Source: UBA11612 sp964475755 (GTDB taxonomy: Bacteria; Pseudomonadota; Alphaproteobacteria; Rhodospirillales; Rhodospirillaceae). Taken from it: a stretch of 5,261 bases of DNA. Shown here one piece after another: positions 1 to 5,261 of the stretch; within the stretch, counting starts at the first letter, position 1, and every line of letters starts with the position of its first letter. Below the pieces are notes generated by a model, which did no database searches, was not told the origin of the DNA, and saw only the letters and a program-made list of their open reading frames with translations. The stretch is from positions 1-5,261 of the forward strand of contig CAYYXR010000088.1 of NCBI GenBank assembly GCA_964475755.1. The letters are read 5' to 3'. A program made the translations under genes and the position numbers.

Positions 1-428
1 TCTTCCAGGACTACAAATTGTTGCTCAACAAGACGGTCTTCGAGAACGTGGCGTTCGCACTGGAAGTCATCGGACGTCCACGTCATGTCATTCGACAGCA
101 AGTCCCGGCAGTTCTCGAATTGGTCGGTCTAGCCGACAAGAGCGATCGCTTTCCGCATCAGCTCTCCGGTGGTGAGCAGCAGCGCGTTTCGATCGCCCGG
201 GCGTTTGTCAATCGCCCACTCATCCTTCTCGCCGACGAACCGACAGGGAACCTCGACCCGACGACGGGTGAAGGCATCATGCGTCTTCTCGAGCGCATCA
301 ACAGCACCGGCACCACGGTGGTCATGGCCACCCACGACACCCGAGTGGTCAACATGATGCGACGTCGAGTGGTCCAGCTCGATCGAGGCATCATCGTGCG
401 CGATCAGGAGCGAGGGGTGTACGACTGA
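1..428 (+). CDS. ftsE: Cell division ATP-binding protein FtsE (3' part; start lies before the window)
   Basis: FtsE is the cytoplasmic ABC ATPase that pairs with FtsX at the division septum and powers activation of peptidoglycan hydrolases. The reading frame is already open at position 3 and yields 141 residues; about 90 N-terminal residues, including Walker A, lie outside the window (FtsE is usually 220-230 residues). The fragment opens with the Q-loop (FQDYKLL). It then shows the ABC signature LSGGEQQRVSIARA (about 166-207), Walker B with the catalytic Glu and D-loop (LLADEPTGNLD, about 228-260) and the H-loop histidine (ATHD, about 327-338). The segment FQDYKLLLNKTVFENVAFAL is typical of FtsE rather than of other ABC ATPases, and the ftsX gene directly after it confirms the call. 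The TGA stop shares its A with the ATG of ftsX, so the two genes are almost certainly co-translated. No promoter is visible for this gene. Confidence 0.96.
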   Translation, partial: FQDYKLLLNKTVFENVAFALEVIGRPRHVIRQQVPAVLELVGLADKSDRFPHQLSGGEQQRVSIARAFVNRPLILLADEPTGNLDPTTGEGIMRLLERINSTGTTVVMATHDTRVVNMMRRRVVQLDRGIIVRDQERGVYD

Positions 429-1330
429 TGCTCGCTCGAATCAGCTATGCGCTCCGCGAAACCTTCGCCAGTCTTCGCCGGAACGTCACCCTCACTGCGG
501 CCGCCATCGTCACTTCGGCCGTGTCGCTCCTTCTCGTGGGTTCAACGTTTCTGATCCAGCGGGCTTTCGACAATCTCCTCACCCGATGGAAGGGTGACGT
601 CGAGCTGATCGTGTACATCCGTTCCGATGCGAGCGTCGAACAGATCCAACTGGTCGAGGACGCGCTTCGATCGCAGCCGTCGGTGATCGACATCGATCGG
701 CTGCGCTACCTCGATCAGGCCGAAAGTTACGCCGAAGCCGAGAAGTTGTTCGCAGGAGATCCGGGCACTTTGCGACTTCTCACGCCCGAGAACATTCCGT
801 CGCAGTTCAAGGTTGTTCCCATTGCCGAAGACTCGTCGCTCGTACGTGAGTTGGGTGAGCAGTTCCGCCAGTTGGCCGGAGTCAAGGAAGTTGCCTACGC
901 GCAGGACGTCTTCGACGTCGTGTCGAGGGTGTCTCAGTTCATCCGCGTGGCAACGACGGCCATGTCGATCATTCTTCTGGTCGTTGCGGTCGGACTCATC
1001 TGGAACACCATCCGAACAGCGATGTTCGCTCGACGGCGGGAGATCGAAGTCATGAAACTGGTTGGTGCCACCAACTGGTTCATTCGGATCCCCTTCATGC
1101 TCGAGGGGCTGCTCCAGGGTCTGATCGGCGGGGTGCTCGCCTGTGGTGGGCTCTGGGGTCTGAACTCGGCATGGTCGGGAGCGGTCGACGACTTCAACGA
1201 CACCGAGTTGGCGGCACTCGTAGTCTCTGACGGATACGTGAGCGGTGTGATGCTGGTCTTGCTTCTCATCGGAGCCTTGGCCGGGGCAGTGGGTTCCGGA
1301 ATCGCTGCGTCCCGCTTCCTCGACGTCTGA
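428..1330 (+). CDS. ftsX: Cell division protein FtsX (permease-like subunit of FtsEX)
   Basis: This is the membrane partner of FtsE; in actinobacteria its extracellular domain is known to engage peptidoglycan hydrolases such as RipC. The 300-residue length is normal. Topology read from the sequence: a short cytoplasmic N-terminus with basic residues (RR at 17-18), TM1 about 22-43, a large extracellular domain about 44-172, TM2 about 174-195, TM3 about 221-245 and TM4 about 271-295. The cytoplasmic loop after TM2 carries the family hallmark RRREIEVMKLVGATNWFIR (about 202-220). The ATG overlaps the ftsE stop by one base (TGATG), and a purine-rich GAGGGG lies 10 bases upstream (412-417), supporting this start. 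The next + strand gene is a crotonase rather than smpB, which follows ftsX in mycobacteria. The end of ftsX appears to contain the -35 region of the next transcription unit. Confidence 0.97.
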   Translation: MLARISYALRETFASLRRNVTLTAAAIVTSAVSLLLVGSTFLIQRAFDNLLTRWKGDVELIVYIRSDASVEQIQLVEDALRSQPSVIDIDRLRYLDQAESYAEAEKLFAGDPGTLRLLTPENIPSQFKVVPIAEDSSLVRELGEQFRQLAGVKEVAYAQDVFDVVSRVSQFIRVATTAMSIILLVVAVGLIWNTIRTAMFARRREIEVMKLVGATNWFIRIPFMLEGLLQGLIGGVLACGGLWGLNSAWSGAVDDFNDTELAALVVSDGYVSGVMLVLLLIGALAGAVGSGIAASRFLDV

Positions 1331-1362
1331 CGTCAATCCGACCATCGTTTAGGGTCGGCACG
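1327..1362 (+). promoter_or_regulatory. Candidate promoter for a leaderless crotonase-haemoglobin transcript
   Basis: CTGACG (1327-1332, four of six matches to TTGACA) overlaps the ftsX stop codon. It is followed by a 17-base spacer and TAGGGT (1350-1355), which fits the actinobacterial -10 consensus TANNNT. Exactly six bases then separate the -10 from GTG at 1362, so transcription would begin at or next to the first base of the start codon. No Shine-Dalgarno sequence is present between the -10 and the GTG. Leaderless mRNAs with this geometry are common in actinobacteria. The sequence match and spacing are seen directly; promoter activity is inferred. Confidence 0.6.
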
Positions 1363-2222
1363 TGGACTTCCAAGAGATTCTCTATTCCGTCGACGGGCCC
1401 GTGGCGACTATCACGTTGAACCGACCCGACAAGATGAATGCCTTCACCAACCGCATGTTGAAAGAGATGATCGCCGCCTTCGACGCGAGCGATGCCGACG
1501 ACGATGTGCGGGCCGTGATCGTCACCGGCGCCGGTCGAGCGTTCTGTGCCGGAGCCGATCTGTCGGGTGGTGGCGAGACGTTCGCCAAAGGCGGGAGTGA
1601 TGTGGCCGCGAAGTCAGGGGTTGTACGTGATGGTGGTGGGCTGGTGGCCTTGCGCATCTTCGAGTCGAAAAAGCCTGTCATCGGAGCGATCAATGGTGCG
1701 GCGGTCGGAGTCGGTGTGACGATGACTTTGCCAATGGACATTCGACTGGCGAGCGACGGGGCCAGGTTCGGGTTCGTTTTCGCCAAGCGGGGTATCGTCC
1801 CCGAAGCGGCGAGTAGCTGGTTCCTACCCCGCCTGGTCGGGATCTCACAGGCCGCCGAGTGGTGTTATACCGGTCGAATCATCGGTGCCGAAGAAGCGCT
1901 CCGAGGACGCCTGGTGCGCAGCGTGCACGCCGGCGACGAGCTCATGAACGTCGCTCGAGAGATCGCGCTCGAGATCGCCAACGGTACGGCGCCGGTCTCG
2001 GTGGCGCTCACTCGCCAGATGCTGTGGCGCATGCTGGGCGCCGACCATCCGATGGAGGCGCATCGGGTCGATTCTCGGGCGATCAACTCCCGTGGAGCGA
2101 GTGCCGACGCGAGCGAAGGAGTCATGAGCTTCCTCGAAAAGAGACCCGCCGACTTCCCCGTGAAGGTGAGTGACGGCCTACCTGACGTCTTTCCGGACTG
2201 GCAGGATCCGCAGTTCTCGTGA
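1362..2222 (+). CDS. Crotonase/enoyl-CoA hydratase family protein
   Basis: This is a 286-residue crotonase-fold enzyme acting on an acyl-CoA thioester, probably in the cytoplasm and in fatty-acid or related acyl-CoA catabolism. The N-terminus (VATITLNRPDKMNAF, about 14-28) is the classic family opening. The oxyanion-hole elements are AFCAGADL (60-67) and NGAAVGVG (111-118). Two candidate catalytic acids are visible. Glu148 in RGIVPEAASSW sits where isomerases of the PaaG/Eci type carry their catalytic acid, and Glu166 in the segment before YTGR aligns with the second hydratase Glu (Glu164 of rat mitochondrial hydratase). The position of the first hydratase Glu (144) appears to be hydrophobic or aromatic. 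Hydratase versus isomerase therefore cannot be settled by reading. The C-terminus has the usual FLEKRPADFP segment. GTG at 1362 is chosen because it precedes the conserved start and sits six bases after a -10 element. The stop overlaps the next gene by four bases. It is distinct from the menB gene at the right end. Confidence 0.92.
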   Translation: MDFQEILYSVDGPVATITLNRPDKMNAFTNRMLKEMIAAFDASDADDDVRAVIVTGAGRAFCAGADLSGGGETFAKGGSDVAAKSGVVRDGGGLVALRIFESKKPVIGAINGAAVGVGVTMTLPMDIRLASDGARFGFVFAKRGIVPEAASSWFLPRLVGISQAAEWCYTGRIIGAEEALRGRLVRSVHAGDELMNVAREIALEIANGTAPVSVALTRQMLWRMLGADHPMEAHRVDSRAINSRGASADASEGVMSFLEKRPADFPVKVSDGLPDVFPDWQDPQFS

Positions 2223-2623
2223 TCGACGACCTCTACGGCCGTGTCGGCGGCCTGCCGTTTTTCGAACGCCTGGTCGACGAGTTCTATCGGGGCGTGGTCG
2301 TCGATGAGGTGTTGTGGCCGCTGTATCCCGACCACTCCGATCTCGACGGGGCCAAGCGACGACTCTCGCTGTTCCTCGCCCACTACTGGGGCGGTCTGAC
2401 CACGTATTTGGAGGAGCGCGGCCATCCTCGTCTCCGGATGCGCCACATGACATTCACAGTGGGGCCTCTCGAACGAGATCGTTGGTTGGTGCACATGGCT
2501 CGGGCGGTCGAGGTGGTGTGTGAGGACCCCGACGTTGCGAGTGAGATGATGGCCTACTTCACGAAGGCCGCCGAACACTTGCGCAACGACACCGGTCTAC
2601 CGATCTCGGCTCCGAAGTCCTGA
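2219..2623 (+). CDS. glbO: Group II truncated haemoglobin (GlbO/trHbO type)
   Basis: This 134-residue cytoplasmic haem protein has the 2-on-2 globin fold. It is strikingly similar to Mycobacterium tuberculosis GlbO as I remember it, including the segments YWGGLTTYLEERGHPRLRMRH and ERDRWLVHM. The key haem-pocket residues of the group are present: Tyr23 (B10), Tyr36 (CD1), Ala45 (E7), Leu49 (E11), proximal His76 (F8) and Trp89 (G8, the residue that marks group II). Proteins of this group bind O2 very tightly; proposed roles include O2 or NO chemistry, peroxidase-like activity and redox interaction with membrane lipids or the respiratory chain. The GTG start overlaps the crotonase TGA (GTGA, 2219-2222), with only a distant AGGA at 2203-2206, so translation is probably coupled to the upstream gene. 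A shared acyl-CoA or redox role with the crotonase is inference from this arrangement. The gene ends 22 bases from the convergent purU. Confidence 0.95.
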   Translation: MIDDLYGRVGGLPFFERLVDEFYRGVVVDEVLWPLYPDHSDLDGAKRRLSLFLAHYWGGLTTYLEERGHPRLRMRHMTFTVGPLERDRWLVHMARAVEVVCEDPDVASEMMAYFTKAAEHLRNDTGLPISAPKS

Positions 2624-2631
2624 ACGGAGTC
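2608..2631. terminator. Possible hairpin between convergent glbO and purU
   Basis: GGCTCCG (2608-2614) and CGGAGTC (2625-2631) can form a seven-pair stem with one G-T wobble and a ten-base loop that contains the glbO stop codon. Convergent ends only 22 bases apart make a two-way terminator plausible. There is no T-tract on either strand, so it is not a classic intrinsic terminator and may be chance. Confidence 0.25.
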
Positions 2632-2645
2632 GACGAAGCGTTGTC

Positions 2646-3500
2646 TCAGCCGAAAACGACGGTTTTGCGTCCGTAGACGAGAACCCGATGTTCGAGGTGG
2701 GCTCGTACCGCTCGTGCCAGAACGATCGTCTCGAGGTCGCGACCTTTGCGTGTGAGTTCGGCGACCGAATCACGGTGAGTGACACGGGAGACTTCCTGAT
2801 CGAGAATCGGTCCTTCGTCGAGTTCTTCGGTCACGTAGTGCGCAGTGGCTCCGATGAGCTTCACGCCGCGATCGTGAGCTTGGCGATACGGGTTGGCTCC
2901 GATGAAAGCCGGGAGGAACGAGTGGTGAATGTTGATGATGCGCGAACGATATGCGTCGACGATCCGCGGAGACAGGATCTGCATGTATCGAGCCAACACG
3001 ACCAGATCGACTCCAAGAGAGGCCAGTGTGTCGAGAACCTCTGACTCCTGCTGCTCTTTGGCTCCGGGTGACACGGGAAGGTGGAAGTAGGGGACTCCCA
3101 TGTGTTCGACGAGATCGGCATGGTCGGGGTGATTGTCGATGACTCCAACCACGTCGGCGGGAAGTTCGCCGGCCCGCCAGCGAGTGAGCAGATCGAACAG
3201 GCAATGCGGCTGCTTGCTCGCCATGATCGCTATCCGAGGTTTCACGTCGGTGAAGCGCAGATCGACCGACATGTCGAATTTCGACGCCACAGGAGAGAAA
3301 GCGGTGAGGATGTCGTCCCGTCCGACGCCGAAACCTTCGAGTTCGAATTCGACGCGCTGGAAGAAAACGTGCTCGACCTCGTCAGTGTGCTGTTCGGCGT
3401 GCACGATGTTGCCGTTGTTCGAAGCGATGAACTCGGCAACCGAGGCGACGACACCTCGTTGATCGGGGCAAGAAAGCAGGAGAACGCCAGTACCGGGCAC
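2646..3500 (-). CDS. purU: Formyltetrahydrofolate deformylase PurU
   Basis: PurU hydrolyses 10-formyl-tetrahydrofolate to formate and tetrahydrofolate, balancing the one-carbon folate pool and, in some bacteria, supplying formate to PurT for purine synthesis. The protein has two parts: an N-terminal ACT domain (about 4-85, opening GVLLLSCPDQRGVVASVAEF) that in this family is regulatory, and a C-terminal formyltransferase/GART-like hydrolase domain (about 90-284). The catalytic triad is visible as Asn190 and His192 in NIHHSFLPAF and Asp228 in ELDEGPILDQ; the 36-residue His-Asp spacing equals that of PurN. The GTG at 3500-3498 gives 284 residues, the usual family length, and places the ACT domain at residue 4. 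The frame stays open to an ATG at 3815, but that extension looks non-protein-like and would cover the divergent gene. No good Shine-Dalgarno precedes the GTG. CAGACT, six bases upstream on this strand, is a poor -10 match, so the start mode is unresolved. Confidence 0.95.
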   Translation of the reverse strand: MPGTGVLLLSCPDQRGVVASVAEFIASNNGNIVHAEQHTDEVEHVFFQRVEFELEGFGVGRDDILTAFSPVASKFDMSVDLRFTDVKPRIAIMASKQPHCLFDLLTRWRAGELPADVVGVIDNHPDHADLVEHMGVPYFHLPVSPGAKEQQESEVLDTLASLGVDLVVLARYMQILSPRIVDAYRSRIINIHHSFLPAFIGANPYRQAHDRGVKLIGATAHYVTEELDEGPILDQEVSRVTHRDSVAELTRKGRDLETIVLARAVRAHLEHRVLVYGRKTVVFG

Positions 3501-3587
3501 CCCGGAAGTCTGCTGGTTCGAGTCCGATTTCGCACCCCACGGTTCGGCAACCAGACTGACGGAGTGCCGGTTGGAGACGAGGACGTG

Positions 3588-3980
3588 ATGGGGGAGCCCC
3601 TCGTGATCAGATCGGCCGGAACGCTGTTGGACGAAGCTGGGGAGGTCTATCCGGTCGTTCGACTCGATGCCAACGCCCGTCCAGAACTCCCCGATCTCGT
3701 GGGAACAATCGCTCGTGACGGCGTGGGCGACCTGACGACCTTCGCCGAATTGAGGCTCGGTGAAGGTGGTCGTCGATTCGTTCGACTGATCTCGATCATG
3801 AGCACACCGGTGCAAGCGACGTGGAGCGTGGATTTCGCTCTCCCGGGCTTCGAGGACCTTCTTCGGCTAGCGGCCGAAACCGGCGGAATCGTCATGTCGT
3901 TCCTGGTGGACGGCGACGACGGTGATCGGTGGCTCGGAGTGAACCTCGACGGCGACGCTCTGGGTCCGTTGTTGACCTGA
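3588..3980 (+). CDS. Conserved-looking hypothetical protein, 130 residues
   Basis: I do not recognise this protein. It is acidic and soluble-looking, with no signal peptide, membrane segment, cysteine cluster or known catalytic motif. It has alternating hydrophobic stretches in the first two thirds (VYPVVRLD, RRFVRLISIM) and a C-terminal part reading like a helix followed by two strands (FEDLLRLAAETGGIVMSFLV, then RWLGVNLDG). The count of aromatic and aliphatic residues and the G/C-rich third codon positions match real genes here, unlike the opposite strand. ATG at 3588 is preferred because GGAGACGAGG (3573-3582) lies five bases upstream; GTG at 3585 is an alternative. The frame is open further left to 3081, but only antisense to the purU ACT domain, so that part is taken as a shadow. 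It is divergent from purU with an 87-base gap and ends eight bases from the convergent methyltransferase gene. It stands alone, so context gives no functional hint. Confidence 0.75.
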   Translation: MGEPLVIRSAGTLLDEAGEVYPVVRLDANARPELPDLVGTIARDGVGDLTTFAELRLGEGGRRFVRLISIMSTPVQATWSVDFALPGFEDLLRLAAETGGIVMSFLVDGDDGDRWLGVNLDGDALGPLLT

Positions 3981-3988
3981 AGCCGTTG

Positions 3989-4852
3989 TCAGCTATCGGT
4001 CGGGCCGAAGAGGGCGAAGCAGGCCACCGCTGCCGCTGCGGCAACGTTCAGCGAGTCGATCCTGTCGTTCATCGGGATTCGGACGCGGTGGCGCACCAAG
4101 TGGAGGGTGCTCTCGGAGAGTCCGTCACGCTCTGCTCCGAGGAGCAGTGCGACCCGAGCGGCGCCATCGAGCCGGCTCCCGACTTCGTGGATGGACGAGA
4201 CATCCGGATCGGGGGTGAGCGCACAGGTCTCGAATCCCCGCTCGTGCATGTTTTCGAGAAGTCGGTCGATCGAACGAATCCGAGTGTGAGGAAGAAGGAG
4301 AGACGTTCCCATCGAAACCCGGAGGGCTCGACGTGCGAGTGGATCGGAACTCTCGTGATCGAGAACGAAGGCATCGGCGCCGAGAGCGACCGCACTACGA
4401 ACCATTGCGCCGATATTTGTCGGATTGTCGACGCGTTCGGCGATCACGATCCGCCGGGCTGTGTCGAGAAGGGAATCGACATCGACGAGGGGACGACGTT
4501 CGAAGAGGGCGATGATGTCGAGAGCGACCCCGAGTCCGGTCAGCATTCGACGGGCTTCTTGCGACGCCGCGAAGATTTCAACGGATTCGTCGATCCACTC
4601 GACGATCGGTGAGGGGCGAGTTGCATCGGTGAGGACCGACCGAACTCGGTATCCGGCTCGGAGCGCACGTTCGACGACCAGATCCCCCTCGGCGACGAAC
4701 AGGCCGGCGTCGATCCTCTCGAGGTCTTCGGGCCGTATACCGGTGCGTACTCGGTCGGGTAGTCGCCGCGGACGCAGCTCGCGTTCGCGGAGTCGGAAGG
4801 ATTGGATGCGGGGATCGTCGGGGGAGTCGACGACGATCAAAGGGCGAGTCAT
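3989..4852 (-). CDS. TrmH/SpoU-family RNA 2'-O-methyltransferase
   Basis: This 287-residue SPOUT-class enzyme is predicted to transfer a methyl group from S-adenosylmethionine to a ribose 2'-OH of rRNA or tRNA. The N-terminus (IVVDSPDDPRIQSFR, 6-20) resembles an actinobacterial subgroup annotated only as RNA methyltransferase. Residues about 51-110 (FVAEGDLVVERALRAGYRV onwards) form the SpoU substrate-binding domain. The knotted catalytic domain shows all three motifs: motif 1 with Asn143, Asn146, Gly148 and Arg152 (NPTNIGAMVR), motif 2 LLLGAERDG (236-244, Glu241) and motif 3 IPM...SLNVAAAAAVA (259-276, Ser267, Asn269). ATG at 4852 is preferred: the frame extends to 4936, but only into menB. 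It follows the menB stop by seven bases with no clear ribosome site, so coupling to menB is likely. The exact target nucleotide cannot be read from sequence. The gene converges on the hypothetical gene with an eight-base gap. Confidence 0.93.
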   Translation of the reverse strand: MTRPLIVVDSPDDPRIQSFRLRERELRPRRLPDRVRTGIRPEDLERIDAGLFVAEGDLVVERALRAGYRVRSVLTDATRPSPIVEWIDESVEIFAASQEARRMLTGLGVALDIIALFERRPLVDVDSLLDTARRIVIAERVDNPTNIGAMVRSAVALGADAFVLDHESSDPLARRALRVSMGTSLLLPHTRIRSIDRLLENMHERGFETCALTPDPDVSSIHEVGSRLDGAARVALLLGAERDGLSESTLHLVRHRVRIPMNDRIDSLNVAAAAAVACFALFGPTDS

Positions 4853-4859
4853 CGCCCGC

Positions 4860-5261
4860 TCAGTAATACCAGGGGAAGGGCGACCAATCGGGATCGCGCT
4901 TCTCGAGGAACGACAGTCGTCCCTCCTGTGCTTCATCGGTCATGTATGCGAGTCGCGTGGCTTCGCCGGCGAACACCTGCTGGCCGACGAGGCCGTCGTC
5001 GATCAGATTGAAGGAGAACTTCAACATTCGTTGGGCCGTCGGACTTTTGCCGTTGATTTCGGCGCCCCATTGCAGAGCGGTGGACTCGAGTTCGGCGTGG
5101 GGCACGACGGCGTTCACCATTCCCATGCGATGCGCATCGTCAGCGGAATACTCGCGCCCGAGGAAGAAGATCTCGCGCGCGAACTTCTGGCCGACCTGAC
5201 GAGCGAGGTACGCCGAGCCGAAACCGCCGTCGAAACTGGCCACGTCGGCGTCGGTCTGCTT
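4860..5261 (-). CDS. menB: 1,4-dihydroxy-2-naphthoyl-CoA synthase MenB (C-terminal part; 5' end beyond the window)
   Basis: MenB closes the second ring of menaquinone by an intramolecular Claisen condensation of o-succinylbenzoyl-CoA, a cytoplasmic step. The 133 residues seen run from KQTDADV to the end and match the last 133 residues of the 314-residue M. tuberculosis enzyme almost block for block (SAYLARQVGQKFAREIFFLG, DDGLVGQQVFAGEATRLAYM, DWSPFPWYY). Residues equivalent to mycobacterial Asp185, Ser190, Asp192 and Tyr287 are all present. The Asp185 equivalent in TDADV suggests a type II enzyme that supplies its own carboxylate rather than using bicarbonate. The frame is open to the window edge, so a GTG at 5243 inside the conserved region is not the start. 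One oddity is Leu in EGRLSFLEKR where MenB proteins normally have Asp or Asn. It lies upstream of the RNA methyltransferase gene in the same direction, probably in one operon, which is not a functional pairing I can explain. Confidence 0.96.
   Translation of the reverse strand, partial: KQTDADVASFDGGFGSAYLARQVGQKFAREIFFLGREYSADDAHRMGMVNAVVPHAELESTALQWGAEINGKSPTAQRMLKFSFNLIDDGLVGQQVFAGEATRLAYMTDEAQEGRLSFLEKRDPDWSPFPWYY

Noticed and set aside
542..1345. A 267-residue open frame on the minus strand opposite ftsX
   Set aside because: It is antisense to a clear ftsX, its product is rich in polar and charged residues with no domain, and long antisense frames are expected from the G/C-rich third codon positions here.
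1865..2578. A 237-residue minus-strand frame across the crotonase-glbO junction
   Set aside because: It runs antisense to two well-supported genes and shows no motif; a codon-bias shadow.
2652..2667. AAAAC...GTTTT inverted repeat near the purU end as a terminator
   Set aside because: It lies inside the purU coding sequence (final KTVVFG codons), is short and AT-only, and has no following T-tract beyond the arm itself.
3081..3587. Upstream in-frame extension of the hypothetical gene on the plus strand
   Set aside because: It lies wholly opposite the PurU ACT and linker regions, and the translated sequence is not protein-like; a good ribosome site supports the start at 3588.
3929..4612. A 227-residue plus-strand frame opposite the RNA methyltransferase gene
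   Set aside because: The minus strand carries all three SpoU motifs, while this frame gives a highly charged, low-hydrophobic product typical of a shadow.
5243..5261. GTG at 5243-5241 as the start of a short minus-strand gene
   Set aside because: The frame continues to the window edge with KQTDAD, which is conserved MenB sequence, so the gene is cut by the window rather than starting there.
1..5261. Search for a novel defence, toxin-antitoxin, CRISPR, retron or mobile system
   Set aside because: All but one gene belong to familiar housekeeping or metabolic families, and I saw no direct-repeat array, terminal inverted repeats, transposase or recombinase, or structured non-coding stretch; the longest gap is 87 bases.

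Overview
The window looks like an ordinary chromosomal segment of a high-GC actinobacterium. The evidence is a C-terminal MenB fragment that reads very close to the mycobacterial type II enzyme, an actinobacterial-looking ftsE-ftsX pair, a GlbO-type (group II) truncated haemoglobin, frequent GTG starts and one leaderless-type promoter. The lack of smpB after ftsX differs from the mycobacterial order I remember. A lineage such as Acidimicrobiia is possible, but that is a guess; nothing in the sequence fixes the genus.

Layout, left to right. (1) Positions 1-1330, + strand: the 3' part of ftsE, overlapping ftsX by one base; together they encode the FtsEX complex that controls cell-wall hydrolysis at the division site. 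(2) Positions 1327-2623, + strand: a new transcription unit with its own likely promoter over the ftsX stop codon. It holds a crotonase-fold enzyme (enoyl-CoA hydratase/isomerase family) overlapping a truncated haemoglobin gene by four bases. (3) Positions 2646-3500, - strand: purU, formyltetrahydrofolate deformylase, convergent with the haemoglobin gene. (4) Positions 3588-3980, + strand: a 130-residue protein I do not recognise, divergent from purU. (5) Positions 3989-5261, - strand: menB (cut by the window end) followed by a SpoU/TrmH-family RNA methyltransferase gene seven bases downstream.

The genes form five short units in alternating directions and do not make up one pathway. They cover cell division, acyl-CoA metabolism plus haem-based O2/redox chemistry, one-carbon metabolism, menaquinone synthesis and RNA modification. 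Coding density is very high: the longest non-coding stretch is the 87-base divergent gap between purU and the unknown gene. I found no mobile element, CRISPR array, complete RNA gene, toxin-antitoxin pair or defence system, and no convincing new multi-gene system. The points most worth a second look are the leaderless promoter with the overlapping crotonase-haemoglobin pair, the two candidate catalytic acids of the crotonase, and the unknown small protein.
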